A stretch of DNA of 64,000 nucleotides from an uncultured Bacteroidota bacterium (GCA_902512065.1 CABXHU010000002.1:24035-88034), one strand, 5' to 3'; shown: positions 16,735 through 27,161, counted from the stretch's first letter. Notes: generated by a model from the letters alone, not told the origin. Numbers and translations: made by a program.

Positions 16735-16774
16735 AAACAACAATTTATTAATTATTATAGGTTATTACAATATT

Positions 16775-18721
16775 TTATTTTTTAATAATTTTTTGAGTAT
16801 ATGAATTATTGATTTGCATGAAGTATATACCAGCATTTAATTCAGATATATTTAGTTCTTGTAAGAAATAATTCTTTAGTTCAATTACTATCCTCCCATT
16901 AATGTCAAAGATTATTAAATCTAATGGCTCTGTATAGTTATTAAATATGATTAATCCATCTGTAGGATTAGGATATATTTTTAGATTTGATAAATCAATC
17001 TCATCAACACCTAGCGTACTAGAAACTGATAAAACAAATGCTCCATTCCATGCACTATATCCTTCAACCATTATATAGTAAGTTGTTGTTCCATCTGATG
17101 TAAAAGTGATTTCTGACTGTAAACTACATGCATCATCGTTATAACCAATTTGATCACCCGTACATGAGTCAAATATTCTAATTAACGTATCATATGAAGA
17201 GCCGCATAAAGAAACTGTTATTTGATCGCTATCCCCATTTCCAGTATATGAATACCATAAATCATTAGAAGGATTATTACCAGAATCTGTTGCATTACTA
17301 GTATCGCCTGAAATTTCCTGACCTGCCTCAAGCGGTAATGCTCCTGTACATTCATCATTACAAACATTGGTTACAACATATGTCTGATTACAATTATCAT
17401 CTCCCTCTACAGTAATTACATGAGCATCAGCTCCTGTATATGGACCAAATGTAACTACCTGACCTGCAGTTTGAGCATACTGCACATTTCCTAGGTCATC
17501 TGTCATTGTTAATAATGTAGAGGAGCCCATATCAGTTACATTAAGCTCTACAGAAAATTGATCTTCATTACAATCTACATTTGTAACTTCAACAACACAT
17601 GAATTTAATCCTAGTGTAGCATAAGTTATCTTATAAATACTACCATATATAGAAGCTACGTATAACTCTCCATCTATATCTTCTCCAAAGGTAACCCATG
17701 ATCCATTGGTATTTGGACTATTTAAATACATATCCCAGGAATCTGATGAGGAATTTTGTGAAAGCATTCCAATTTCTCCACTACAATAATCAGCAAAGAA
17801 ATATACTCCATTGATTTCACTAATTTGACTCCCTCTATAGACATATCCGCCAGTTATTGAACATTTATAGAGACCGCTATTGTTATGTGAATATTCACTA
17901 GCGGGAAAGGTTAATGTACTTGAATCAGGACAATTAGAGCTTGTGTTATATGTATGATTTCCTTCATAACATCTCCAACCGTAGTTTAATCCTCCAGGAT
18001 CATTTGTAACTTGATTAATTTCTTCCCATGCACTTTGCCCAACATCAGCAATCCATAAATCATCATTGTTATCAAACGAAAATTTCCATGGATTTCTTAA
18101 TCCACTTGCCCATATTTCATCTCCAAATGGATTATCACTAGGTATAGCATATGGAGAACCATTATCAACATCTATTCTAAGCATTTTACCTAAGAAAGAA
18201 TTTAGGTTTTGTGAATAATTTTGAGGATCTCCTCCGTTTCCTCCATCTCCCATGCCTATATACAAATAGCCATCAGGACCAAAATTAATACAACCACCAT
18301 TGTGATTGCTATATGGTTGACTAATAGTTAGAAGTATCGTTTCACTTGTATCAGCTATATCAGGGTTAGAACTTACACTATATTTTGCAATTACAGTATT
18401 TCCACTATTGTTTGTATAGTTAACAAAGAAATACGGATTTGATGGGTAATTCGGATGGAATGCTAGTCCAAGAAGTCCTTGTTCATTACCCGCATTAGAA
18501 ACTTTGTCTTCAATATCTAAAAAAGGAGTTGAATTGGCTGTACCATCAGCATTTAAGATTTTTATTTTTCCTGGCTGCTCAACAATAAACAGTCTATCAT
18601 CTCCAGCATGTTTAATTTCTACAGGATCATTAAATGATGGTCCAAAACTTTCTAAAGTTACACTTTGAGAATAGATGTTATTAAAAAAAAGTAGGATAAA
18701 AGGAATTAATATTTTTTTCAT
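16775..18721 (-). CDS. Secreted PQQ-dependent sugar dehydrogenase-like protein with T9SS sorting domain
   Basis: A 648-residue exported protein. A signal peptide (1-18, cleaved after IYSQS) is followed by a six-bladed glucose/sorbosone dehydrogenase propeller (about 20-365), recognised by FIVEQPGKIKIL, EQGLLGLAFHPNY, YSNHNGGCINFGPDGYLYIGMGDGG, SGLRNPWKFSFD and GGLNYGWRCYEG. A pre-peptidase C-terminal-type beta domain lies at about 460-565. The last 75 residues (LKIYPNPTDG...GIYFMQIN) are a type A type IX secretion signal, so the protein is placed on or released from the cell surface. Substrate unknown. Confidence 0.9.
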   Translation of the reverse strand: MKKILIPFILLFFNNIYSQSVTLESFGPSFNDPVEIKHAGDDRLFIVEQPGKIKILNADGTANSTPFLDIEDKVSNAGNEQGLLGLAFHPNYPSNPYFFVNYTNNSGNTVIAKYSVSSNPDIADTSETILLTISQPYSNHNGGCINFGPDGYLYIGMGDGGNGGDPQNYSQNLNSFLGKMLRIDVDNGSPYAIPSDNPFGDEIWASGLRNPWKFSFDNNDDLWIADVGQSAWEEINQVTNDPGGLNYGWRCYEGNHTYNTSSNCPDSSTLTFPASEYSHNNSGLYKCSITGGYVYRGSQISEINGVYFFADYCSGEIGMLSQNSSSDSWDMYLNSPNTNGSWVTFGEDIDGELYVASIYGSIYKITYATLGLNSCVVEVTNVDCNEDQFSVELNVTDMGSSTLLTMTDDLGNVQYAQTAGQVVTFGPYTGADAHVITVEGDDNCNQTYVVTNVCNDECTGALPLEAGQEISGDTSNATDSGNNPSNDLWYSYTGNGDSDQITVSLCGSSYDTLIRIFDSCTGDQIGYNDDACSLQSEITFTSDGTTTYYIMVEGYSAWNGAFVLSVSSTLGVDEIDLSNLKIYPNPTDGLIIFNNYTEPLDLIIFDINGRIVIELKNYFLQELNISELNAGIYFMQINNSYTQKIIKK

Positions 18722-18729
18722 TTTTTTAT

Positions 18730-19953
18730 TTATAAATAGTTCATAATTTTATTGACAGCGCCTTTATTTTTTAAAATAAAATTTAAATTTATTTGTCCTA
18801 TTTCACCAGCTGTTAATTTACCTCTAGTAAAACTTTCAACATGTTTTTCAAATTCTTGAATATGATTAACTGAGAACATGCCTCCAAGACTTATCATTTT
18901 TTTAGCTTCAGGAAATTTTGAATAATTTTTTCCAATGATTATAGGAATTCCAAATGCCGCAGGCTCTAGCGTATTGTGTAAGCCTGAGCTTCCCATTGCT
19001 CCGCCAATATATGCTAGGTTTGCATATTTATACAATCTTGACAACATTCCAATATTATCAATTATCAATACATTGCTGTGAATATTTTTTTCAGAAATTT
19101 CTGAATATAATATTGATGGCTTACTAATTGAATTTCTTAAGCTATTAATTTTGTTTTCATTTATTTCATGTGGCACTAGAATAAATTTTATATTTTCTTT
19201 TGATCTATTAATATAATCTACTAAAATTATTTGATCTTCCTTCCAAATGCTACCAGCAACCAGACACAATTTATCAGATTTAAATTGATCAATATATTTG
19301 ATAGATTCATTTTGGTTTGAGGTATTATTTACTCTATCAAACCTAGTATCTCCACATACATATATATTATCATGACCAAGGCTTTGAATTGTATTTTTTG
19401 ATTCCTCGTCTTGAACTAAAACATAATCAAATTTTAAAATACTATTTGCTATCAAATTAAAAGGCCATGAAAATTTGATATCATCTTTTTTAAATAATCC
19501 ACAAACAAGGGCAGACTTAATTTTATATTTTTTTATATATTTTAAATAATTTGGCCAGATTTCATTTTTAACAAAAACTACTAGTTCAGGGTGTAGGGAT
19601 TTAATAAATTTTTTAGCATTTCTGTTTGAGTCTAGTGGAAGATATATAACCAAATCAACTTCACTTGATGTTTTCTTTACTTCATAGCCAGAAGGAGATA
19701 AAAATGTAAGAACAATTTTATGGCTATTATATTTTTCTTTTAACTTTTTAATTACAGGCAGACCTTGTTCATATTCGCCCAGTGACGAACAATGAATCCA
19801 AATAACCTTGTCATTTTCATTTATTGATGATGCAATTTTATTAAATGACTCCTTTCTTCCAATTACTCCAAGTCTAATCTTTCTGCTAAAAATAGCCAAG
19901 ACTCTAATAAAAACTCCTGTTATGTTAACTAGTAAATTGTAAATAACCTTAAT
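18730..19953 (-). CDS. waaA: 3-deoxy-D-manno-octulosonic acid (KDO) transferase
   Basis: Transfers KDO from CMP-KDO to lipid A precursor at the inner membrane. Visible features are the KDO-transferase fold with WIHCSSLGEYEQGLPVI near the N-terminus, FVKNEIWPNY in the middle and GGAMGSSGLHNTLEPAAFGIPIIIG near the C-terminus. The first standard start in frame is TTG at 19899 (389 residues), but this removes the expected N-terminal membrane anchor. The frame stays open another 18 codons and encodes IKVIYNLLVNITGVFIRV, which looks like the family's N-terminus. It contains no ATG, GTG or TTG, so I place the start at ATT 19953, with reservation. It lies 8 bases before the sugar dehydrogenase-like gene. 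Confidence 0.85.
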   Translation of the reverse strand: MKVIYNLLVNITGVFIRVLAIFSRKIRLGVIGRKESFNKIASSINENDKVIWIHCSSLGEYEQGLPVIKKLKEKYNSHKIVLTFLSPSGYEVKKTSSEVDLVIYLPLDSNRNAKKFIKSLHPELVVFVKNEIWPNYLKYIKKYKIKSALVCGLFKKDDIKFSWPFNLIANSILKFDYVLVQDEESKNTIQSLGHDNIYVCGDTRFDRVNNTSNQNESIKYIDQFKSDKLCLVAGSIWKEDQIILVDYINRSKENIKFILVPHEINENKINSLRNSISKPSILYSEISEKNIHSNVLIIDNIGMLSRLYKYANLAYIGGAMGSSGLHNTLEPAAFGIPIIIGKNYSKFPEAKKMISLGGMFSVNHIQEFEKHVESFTRGKLTAGEIGQINLNFILKNKGAVNKIMNYL

Positions 19954-20066
19954 TATATTTTTAGCTAAAGTACATTAGTTAATACAAATATTTAATTTTT
20001 ATATTAAAATAATCATCTAAAATAAATTCCTATATTAGTTAATTCATACTAACTAAAAAAATTAAA

Positions 20067-21344
20067 ATGAAAAGGATTTTAACCATATTCTTAGCCTTAT
20101 TTTCAACAATTTTATTGTCACAAAACACATATATTCAATGTGGAAAGCTAATTGACACAAAAAAAGGAAAGGTTCATGCAAATAAAACAATTATAGTTTC
20201 AAAAGATCGAATCATTGATGTTAAGAATGGTTTTGTAACTTCAACTGATTCAGGTGATACTACAATTGATTTAACAAATGCTACAGTAATGCCTGGATTC
20301 ATAGATATGCACGTGCATATTGAAAGTGAATATAACCCTCAAAAATATTTAAATGCGTTTACATTAAATGAGGCTGATCTTGCTTTTAATTCACTAGAAT
20401 ATGCAAAAATTACATTAATGTCTGGGTTTACAACAGTTAGAGATTTAGGTGGAAGTGGAATAAATATATCATTAAGAAATGCAATTGAAAAAGGAAAGGT
20501 TATTGGTCCGAGAATCTTTACTGCAGGTAAAGCAATAGGCACTACTGGAGGACATGCAGATCCAACTAATGGAAGAAAAAAATCAATGCAAGGAGATCCT
20601 GGTCCAAAGGAAGGAGTAATTAATAGTGTTGATGATGCTAAAAAGGCAGTAAGACAGCGTTATAAAGATGGAGCAGATAATATTAAAATTACTGCTACAG
20701 GAGGGGTGATGAGTATAGCAAAAAATGGACAAAACCCTCAATTTACACTTGAAGAAATTAAATCAATATGTGATACAGCTAAGGATTATGGAATGATTAT
20801 CGCAGCTCATGCTCATGGTGATGAAGGAATGCAAAGAGCAATAATTGGAGGAGTAACAACAATTGAGCATGGAACATTAATGAGCGAAAGCACTATGGAA
20901 TTAATGAAGCAATATGGAACATATTATGTGCCTACAATAACTGCTGGAAAGGAAGTAGCTGAGAAAGCAAAAATAGAAGGATATTATGATGAACTTGTCG
21001 TTCCAAAAGCATTGGCTATTGGACCTAAAATTCAGTCCACATTTAAGAAGGCATATGCTAAGGGGGTAAAAATTGCTTTTGGCACAGATGCTGGTGTGTT
21101 CCCTCATGGCAGAAATGCTAAAGAATTCGGATATATGAATGAAGTTGGAATGCCTGTAATGGAATGTTTACAATCAGCAACTATTACTAATGCTAGTATT
21201 TTAGGATATGCCGATGAATTAGGCCAAATAAGTGCTGGGTTTATTGCTGACATTGTTGCAACAAATGATAATCCAATGGATAATATTTCAACTTTGGAAA
21301 ATGTAATTTTTGTAATGAAAAATGGAGTGGTATATAAGAAATAA
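20067..21344 (+). CDS. Secreted amidohydrolase (imidazolonepropionase/prolidase-like)
   Basis: A 425-residue metal-dependent hydrolase of the amidohydrolase superfamily with a signal peptide (1-19). The metal site is built from H82 and H84 (MPGFIDMHVH), a Lys in NIKITATGG, His in AAHAHGDEG and TTIEHGT, and the Asp of AFGTDAGVFPHG. The family includes secreted Xaa-Pro dipeptidases and imidazolonepropionase-like enzymes; the substrate here is unknown. It converges with lspA with a 1-base gap. Confidence 0.92.
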   Translation: MKRILTIFLALFSTILLSQNTYIQCGKLIDTKKGKVHANKTIIVSKDRIIDVKNGFVTSTDSGDTTIDLTNATVMPGFIDMHVHIESEYNPQKYLNAFTLNEADLAFNSLEYAKITLMSGFTTVRDLGGSGINISLRNAIEKGKVIGPRIFTAGKAIGTTGGHADPTNGRKKSMQGDPGPKEGVINSVDDAKKAVRQRYKDGADNIKITATGGVMSIAKNGQNPQFTLEEIKSICDTAKDYGMIIAAHAHGDEGMQRAIIGGVTTIEHGTLMSESTMELMKQYGTYYVPTITAGKEVAEKAKIEGYYDELVVPKALAIGPKIQSTFKKAYAKGVKIAFGTDAGVFPHGRNAKEFGYMNEVGMPVMECLQSATITNASILGYADELGQISAGFIADIVATNDNPMDNISTLENVIFVMKNGVVYKK

Positions 21345-21345
21345 T

Positions 21346-21828
21346 CTATTTACTTCTAAAACTCATTAATAAGATCATTATCATTCCTGTAGTAACTGAT
21401 AAGTCAGCTATATTAAAAATTCCTGTTTTAAAGACTCCTCCTAAATCAATAAAAAGAAAGTCGGTAACAGAACCGTATAGAATTCTATCATAGATATTTC
21501 CAATTCCTCCCCCAATTATAAAGCAGAATCCAATAAGAGATATTTTATCAATTTCTTTATCTCTATATACATAAATCATTATCCATGTCAATACTATTAT
21601 TGGGAGAACTAATAAAAATATAATTTTTATAACAGGAGAAAAATCACTTCCCATTCCTAGAAATGCTCCGCTATTTTCAACATTTGTTAATATGAAATAT
21701 TCACCTATTAATTTAACCTCTGAATACTGATCTACATTATTTCGAATCAAAATTTTACTAAGTTGATCCAAAATAATACTAATAGCAATCAGTATTGTAA
21801 TCGAAGTATTTCTATTTTTTTCTATCAT
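21346..21828 (-). CDS. lspA: Lipoprotein signal peptidase (signal peptidase II)
   Basis: A 160-residue inner-membrane aspartyl protease that cleaves lipoprotein signal peptides. It has four hydrophobic segments and both catalytic Asp motifs: D114 in GNIYDRI and D142 in FNIADLSVTTG. The N-terminal DQLSK and NSGAFLG motifs are also present. It is the last gene of a minus-strand run after fabD, with a 2-base gap. Confidence 0.96.
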   Translation of the reverse strand: MIEKNRNTSITILIAISIILDQLSKILIRNNVDQYSEVKLIGEYFILTNVENSGAFLGMGSDFSPVIKIIFLLVLPIIVLTWIMIYVYRDKEIDKISLIGFCFIIGGGIGNIYDRILYGSVTDFLFIDLGGVFKTGIFNIADLSVTTGMIMILLMSFRSK

Positions 21829-21830
21829 AA

Positions 21831-22712
21831 TTAACTTGATATAGAACTTGCCTCCACATCACCATTTATTTTTCTAACTAGTCCTTGTAAAACTTTTCCT
21901 GGACCAAGCTCAATAAAATTATTTCCTCCATTTTCTATCATTTTTTGAATTGATTGAGTCCATTTTACTGGTGATGTTAGTTGAGCTATTAAGTTTTCTT
22001 TTATTTCCATTTCATCTGAGACAGCAAATGATGTGACATTTTGATAAATAGGACATGAGGGTTTATTAAATGTAGTATTATTAATTGCATTCTCAAGTTC
22101 TTGTTTTGCTTCTTCCATTAAAGGTGAATGAAAAGCTCCACCAACTGGCAAGACAAGTGCTCTTCTAGCACCTTTTTCTTTTAATTTTTCACATGCTATA
22201 TTAATAGCATTTATCTCTCCTGAAATTACTAATTGACCAGGACAATTATAATTTGCAGCCACAACTATTCCCTCAATTTCTTTACATACCCTTTCAACAA
22301 TCGTGTCTTCTAATGCAAGTACAGCAGCCATGGTCCCAGGATTATTATCGCATGCTTTTTGCATAGCTTGAGCTCTTGCTGAAACCAACTTTAATCCATC
22401 TTCAAAACTAAGCGTGTTATTTGCAACTAATGCAGAAAATTCTCCTAGAGAATGCCCAGCAACCATATCTGGGTTAAAGCTATTGCCTAAAGTTTTAGCT
22501 AAAATTACTGAATGTAAAAAAATAGCAGGTTGAGTCACTTTAGTTTGTTTTAAATCTTCTGCGGAACCACTAAACATTATGTTAGTAATCTCAAATCCTA
22601 ATATGTCATTGGCTATTTTAAAAAGATTTTTTGCCAAAGCAGAATCATTATATAAATCTACCCCCATTCCAGAATATTGTGCACCTTGCCCAGGAAATAT
22701 ATATGCTCTCAT
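21831..22712 (-). CDS. fabD: Malonyl-CoA:ACP transacylase
   Basis: Loads malonate onto acyl carrier protein for fatty acid synthesis. At 293 residues it is normal length. The start is FPGQGAQYSGMG, the nucleophile S88 lies in GHSLGE, the catalytic His195 in AFHSPLM, and the C-terminus has ELGPGKVLQGLVRKI. It lies between folA and lspA on the same strand. Confidence 0.96.
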   Translation of the reverse strand: MRAYIFPGQGAQYSGMGVDLYNDSALAKNLFKIANDILGFEITNIMFSGSAEDLKQTKVTQPAIFLHSVILAKTLGNSFNPDMVAGHSLGEFSALVANNTLSFEDGLKLVSARAQAMQKACDNNPGTMAAVLALEDTIVERVCKEIEGIVVAANYNCPGQLVISGEINAINIACEKLKEKGARRALVLPVGGAFHSPLMEEAKQELENAINNTTFNKPSCPIYQNVTSFAVSDEMEIKENLIAQLTSPVKWTQSIQKMIENGGNNFIELGPGKVLQGLVRKINGDVEASSISS

Positions 22713-22732
22713 ATTATTAAATATAGTTTAAA

Positions 22733-23236
22733 TTATTTTTTTTCATATGTTTCGTAAGTAAATGAGTGTGCATGCTTCTCATCAATTTCATGAAATATTT
22801 TAGAAACAAGATCCCAATCATTTAAATTAAATTCTGGAAAAAAAGCATCACCATCAAAATTATTATGAACTCTTGTAAGCTCTATTTTATCTACAAGATT
22901 AATGCCAAGTTTATAAATTTGACCTCCACCAATTATATATGGATTTGGATCATTTTTGCATATTTCTATTGCATCTGAAATATTATTTACAACAATAACT
23001 TCGTCAGGAACTTCTAAATTTTTTTTATTAGAAATTACTATATGCGTTCTGTTTGGAAGAAGTCTAGGGAATGTATCATATGTTTTTCTCCCCATAATTA
23101 TGTGGTGTCCTGATGTAAGTCTTTTGAATCTTTGCAGATCATCTGGAAGATCCCAAATAAGTTTATTATTTTTTCCAATTGCATTATTCTCAGAAGCAGC
23201 AACAATTATAGTCAAACAATTTTTTTTAGATTCCAT
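22733..23236 (-). CDS. folA: Dihydrofolate reductase
   Basis: Reduces dihydrofolate to tetrahydrofolate with NADPH. It is 167 residues, with NAIGKNNKLIWDLPDDLQRFK near the N-terminus (the acidic residue of the folate site is in DLPDDL), IIMGRKTYDTFP in the NADPH site, and IGGGQIYKLG. It starts 8 bases after thyA ends; the pairing with thymidylate synthase, which makes the dihydrofolate, is functional. Confidence 0.97.
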   Translation of the reverse strand: MESKKNCLTIIVAASENNAIGKNNKLIWDLPDDLQRFKRLTSGHHIIMGRKTYDTFPRLLPNRTHIVISNKKNLEVPDEVIVVNNISDAIEICKNDPNPYIIGGGQIYKLGINLVDKIELTRVHNNFDGDAFFPEFNLNDWDLVSKIFHEIDEKHAHSFTYETYEKK

Positions 23237-23244
23237 AATATTAT

Positions 23245-24069
23245 TTAGATAGCTACATCTCCTTTTATATGAGGATCTGGATTATAATTGATTAAGTTAA
23301 AATCTTCAAAATTGAAATTAAAAATATCCTTAATATCTGGATTAATCTCTATAATTGGTAATTGTTTTGGTTCTCTAGTCAATTGTAATTTTACTTGATC
23401 AAAGTGATTGCTATAAATATGTGCGTCTCCAAAAGTATGAATAAAATCTCCAGGCTTATATCCACATACTTGCGCAATCATTAAAGTAAAAAGCGAGTAT
23501 GAAGCAATATTGAATGGAACACCCAAAAAAATATCCGCACTTCTTTGATATAGTTGACATGACAACTTCCCATCATTTACATAGAACTGAAAAAAAGCGT
23601 GGCAAGGCGGTAGTGCTGCTTTTCCCTGAGACACATTCTCTTTAAATGAAATTGATGTGTCAGGTAAAACAGATGGATTCCAAGCTGAAACAAGCATTCT
23701 TCTACTATTAGGATTTTTCTTTAAATTGTCAATTAATTCTGTTATTTGGTCAATATTATCCCCATTCCAATTTCTCCATTGAAATCCATAAACTGGGCCT
23801 AAGTCACCATTTTCATCAGCCCATTCATTCCAAATTCTTACTCCATTTTCATTGAGATATTTAATATTAGTGTCTCCTTTAAGAAACCATAATAATTCAT
23901 AAATAATAGATTTTAGATGAAGTTTTTTTGTTGTAAGCATTGGGAATCCTTCACTTAAATCAAATCTCATCTGATAACCAAAAACACTTTTTGTTCCAGT
24001 ACCTGTTCGGTCCTGTTTAAAATCTCCTTTTTCCAGAACATGTTTTACAAGATTTAAGTATTGTTTCAT
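23245..24069 (-). CDS. thyA: Thymidylate synthase
   Basis: Methylates dUMP to dTMP using methylenetetrahydrofolate. It is 274 residues, close to the family norm. Key motifs: [11 protein letters not shown] near the N-terminus (phosphate Arg), catalytic C156 in [30 protein letters not shown] and the C-terminal GDVAI. It lies directly upstream of folA on the same strand. Confidence 0.98.
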   Translation of the reverse strand: MKQYLNLVKHVLEKGDFKQDRTGTGTKSVFGYQMRFDLSEGFPMLTTKKLHLKSIIYELLWFLKGDTNIKYLNENGVRIWNEWADENGDLGPVYGFQWRNWNGDNIDQITELIDNLKKNPNSRRMLVSAWNPSVLPDTSISFKENVSQGKAALPPCHAFFQFYVNDGKLSCQLYQRSADIFLGVPFNIASYSLFTLMIAQVCGYKPGDFIHTFGDAHIYSNHFDQVKLQLTREPKQLPIIEINPDIKDIFNFNFEDFNLINYNPDPHIKGDVAI

Positions 24070-24147
24070 ATGAAAATATTACGCCCTGATAAAAATAAAA
24101 ATTGATATATAAGTGTAGTAATAAATATTTTAAAAGTTATTAACTTT

Positions 24148-25560
24148 TTACCCAATTATCATACCTGCAATAGTTGCTGATAATAGAGATGCAAGTGTGC
24201 CTCCAATTAATGCTTTGAATCCGAATTTAGACAAGTTTTTTCTTTGCCCTGGAGCCAGTGATCCAATACCTCCAATTTGTATTCCAATTGAAGCAAAATT
24301 AGCAAATCCACAAAGCATGTATGTAGCTATAATTATTGATTTTTGATAGTTTAAATGAACAAGACTAGAAGCTTCTTTTAAATCAGCTAATTGAATATAT
24401 CCAATAAATTCACTCGCTACTATTTTTATTCCTAGCAATTGCCCCATTAAAGTTACATCTTCCTTTGCAACACCAATAATCCACATAAGCGGAGCAAGTA
24501 AATATCCTAAAATAAGTTCAATAGACAGGGCTTCATAAACAGTGTTATTATTGATCCAATCATTTATTTGAATAAGATTTCCAAATGTCTCCAGCATATA
24601 ATTACCCATTGCAATGAAAGCTATAAATACTAGAAGCATTGCGCCAATATTTGCTGCTAATTTCAATCCTTCAGTAGTTCCATTAGATATAGCATCAAGG
24701 AAATTAGCACCAATTTTTTCTTGAGATATATTAACATTGGTGTCAATTTTTTCTGTTTCAGGATAGAGTATTTTTGATATTACTATTGCCCCAGGCGCTG
24801 CCATAACAGATGCTGTTAAAAGATGTTTGGCATAAAATATTTTTAATTCAGGATCTGCACCTCCTAAAAATCCAATATATGCTGCTAATACACCACCAGC
24901 TACTGTAGCCATCCCTCCAATCATGACTAATAGAATTTCTGACTTAGTCATCTTTTCTAGATATGCTTTAATCATTAGAGGAGATTCTGTTTGACCTAGA
25001 AATATATTACCTGCGACACTCAGGCTCTCAGGTCCAGAAACACCTAATACTCTTGATAGAATTAAAGCCATAAGTTTAACAACTTTTTGAATTATCCCAA
25101 AATAAAACAAAACTGATGTTAAAGCTGCAAAGAATATAACCGTGGGTAGAATTGCAAAAATAAATACACCGCCAAAATTATCCATACTAACTAAATCTCC
25201 AAACAGAAATTTAGTTCCCTCCATTGTAAACTCTAATATTTTTACAAAGATTTTACCAGCAAATTTAAATATGGATTGCACCCAGCCAATTTTTAATACA
25301 CCAATAGCAAGAATTAATTGTATTAGTAAGCCAAATGATGCTGTTTTCCAGTTTATTGCTTTTTTGTTATTGCTTAAAAGAAAGGAAATAAAAATTAAAA
25401 AAACCATTCCAATAATCCCTCTAGTAAGAGTATTAATTGTGAAACCAGAGCTTTGAATTATTTCATTAGTATCAATGTTTTGTGAAGAAGCAGTTGTAGA
25501 AAATAAAATTGCTACAATTATTAATGCTATAGACTTAAATTTATCTATTAGATATTTCAT
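24148..25560 (-). CDS. Concentrative nucleoside transporter (NupC family)
   Basis: A 470-residue inner-membrane symporter with about ten hydrophobic segments. Family motifs include GQTESPLMIKAYL, GGMATVAGGVLAAYIGFLG and GIAKEDV-like GVAKEDVTLMGQLLG, and the C-terminal region GFANFASIGIQIGGIGSLAPGQR. The N-terminus carries an extra hydrophobic signal-like segment (about 10-26) ahead of the core. It overlaps the preceding gene by 20 bases, so the two are translationally coupled. Confidence 0.93.
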   Translation of the reverse strand: MKYLIDKFKSIALIIVAILFSTTASSQNIDTNEIIQSSGFTINTLTRGIIGMVFLIFISFLLSNNKKAINWKTASFGLLIQLILAIGVLKIGWVQSIFKFAGKIFVKILEFTMEGTKFLFGDLVSMDNFGGVFIFAILPTVIFFAALTSVLFYFGIIQKVVKLMALILSRVLGVSGPESLSVAGNIFLGQTESPLMIKAYLEKMTKSEILLVMIGGMATVAGGVLAAYIGFLGGADPELKIFYAKHLLTASVMAAPGAIVISKILYPETEKIDTNVNISQEKIGANFLDAISNGTTEGLKLAANIGAMLLVFIAFIAMGNYMLETFGNLIQINDWINNNTVYEALSIELILGYLLAPLMWIIGVAKEDVTLMGQLLGIKIVASEFIGYIQLADLKEASSLVHLNYQKSIIIATYMLCGFANFASIGIQIGGIGSLAPGQRKNLSKFGFKALIGGTLASLLSATIAGMIIG

Positions 25561-26140
25561 CTCTTATTTTTGCAGCTTTTTCATAATTCTCATTTTGAAC
25601 AGCTATTTTCAGTAATTTTTGAAGCTCATCTATAGTTTTATCCTTAAAATCATCAGAATTTGCTAATGTTGTTTCTTCAGAGAATAGTTCTTTAAATAAT
25701 AGTTTTTCTTCATCATCATATTCTTCAATTTCAATTATGATCCCAGCCTTTTCGAGTATATTTTCATAAGTAAAAATTGGAGCATCAAATCTACTTGCTA
25801 AAGCTATTGCATCACTAGTTCTTGAGTCAATTATTTCTTCAACTCCATCTCTATCACAAATGATACTCGAATAAAAAACTCCATCAACTAGCTTATGAAT
25901 TATTACTCTTTTGATAATTATATCAAACCTTTCACAAAAACTTTTAAATAAATCATGAGTTAATGGTCTTGGAGGTTTGATGTCTTTTTCAATTGCAATA
26001 GCAATAGATTGTGCTTCATATGTCCCAATAACAATTGGAAGTTTTCTTTCACCTTCAAGTTCACTAAGAATTAGAGCATAAGCTCCATTTTGAGTTTGAC
26101 TATATGAAATGCCGTTAATTAAAAGTCTAATTAAATCCAT
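25541..26140 (-). CDS. Bifunctional nuclease family protein (DUF151) with UVR motif
   Basis: A 199-residue cytoplasmic protein. Residues about 1-130 form the bifunctional nuclease (BFN/DUF151) domain, with LPIVIGTYEAQSIAIAIE, RPLTHDLFKSF and SRTSDAIALASRF. Residues about 165-199 form a UvrB/UvrC-type helical motif (LLKIAVQNENYEKAAKIRDEI). This two-domain order is common in Bacteroidota; the biochemical role is poorly defined. Confidence 0.92.
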   Translation of the reverse strand: MDLIRLLINGISYSQTQNGAYALILSELEGERKLPIVIGTYEAQSIAIAIEKDIKPPRPLTHDLFKSFCERFDIIIKRVIIHKLVDGVFYSSIICDRDGVEEIIDSRTSDAIALASRFDAPIFTYENILEKAGIIIEIEEYDDEEKLLFKELFSEETTLANSDDFKDKTIDELQKLLKIAVQNENYEKAAKIRDEISNR

Positions 26141-26198
26141 TTAATGATCTACTAGGATTATTAACAAATGTAATATTTTTAATCAAATAGAAAAATGC

Positions 26199-27161
26199 TT
26201 AAGCATTTTGTGACTTGAAAGTTTTCAATCCTTCGATTAATTTTGGGACAACTTCAAAGGCATCGCCTACTATTCCATAGTCAGCAGATTTGAAAAAAGG
26301 AGCTTCTGGATCAGTATTTATTACTACTTTAACTTTTGAAGAGTTTATGCCAGCTAAATGTTGAATTGCTCCGGAGATACCTATAGCAATATATAAATTA
26401 GATGAAACTAATTTTCCAGTTTGTCCGACATGTTCGCTATGAGGGCGCCATCCTAAATCTGATACTGGTTTTGAGCATGCAGTTGCTGCTCCTAAAATAT
26501 CAGCTAGCTCCTCAATCATTCCCCAGTTTTCAGGACCTTTGAGCCCTCTACCACCTGAAACTACTATTTCAGCATCAGCAATAGTTACTTTATTGGTTGC
26601 CTTTTCTGTGGATTTAACACTAGTATCTGAACTGACTATACTGACTTCAAAATTTTCAATTTGAGCAGTTGTTTTATTTTCAATAATTCCATGTGAATTT
26701 TTAGAAATAGCTAAAAGACTATTTTTAGAATTTACTTTTGCATATTCAAATGCTTTATTGGTAAATGAATTTCTTTTAACTGTAATAGGATTAAATTCTT
26801 TAGGTACATCAACAACATTAGTAATATATCCAGCATTTATTTTTACTGACAAAATTGATCCAAGATATTTAGTATTTGAGCTTGAACTTATTATAACAAT
26901 ACTTGAATCTTCTTTTTCGCATGCTTGTTTGATTACATCAGCATATAAAAAAGCATTAAAATCTTTTAAATTATCACTCGATACATTTAATACCTTGCTA
27001 ACTCCATAATCTCCTAGTTCATTTGGATTATCTACATTAATTGATATAGCAGTTACTGAGGTGTTTAATTTATCAGCAGCTACTTTAGCATAAGAAGCAA
27101 TTTCAAATGAATCCTTCTTGTATTTTCCGTTTTCTGATTCTGCATATATTAATATTGCCAT
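26199..27161 (-). CDS. etfA: Electron transfer flavoprotein, alpha subunit
   Basis: A 320-residue subunit that binds FAD and passes electrons from acyl-CoA dehydrogenases to ETF-quinone oxidoreductase. The C-terminal FAD domain is clear: VSGGRGLKGPENW, SKPVSDLGWRPHSEHVGQTGKLVSSNLYIAIGISGAIQHLAG (about 228-273) and INTDPEAPFFKSADYGIVGD. It follows etfB after 2 bases and the two proteins form a heterodimer. Confidence 0.96.
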   Translation of the reverse strand: MAILIYAESENGKYKKDSFEIASYAKVAADKLNTSVTAISINVDNPNELGDYGVSKVLNVSSDNLKDFNAFLYADVIKQACEKEDSSIVIISSSSNTKYLGSILSVKINAGYITNVVDVPKEFNPITVKRNSFTNKAFEYAKVNSKNSLLAISKNSHGIIENKTTAQIENFEVSIVSSDTSVKSTEKATNKVTIADAEIVVSGGRGLKGPENWGMIEELADILGAATACSKPVSDLGWRPHSEHVGQTGKLVSSNLYIAIGISGAIQHLAGINSSKVKVVINTDPEAPFFKSADYGIVGDAFEVVPKLIEGLKTFKSQNA

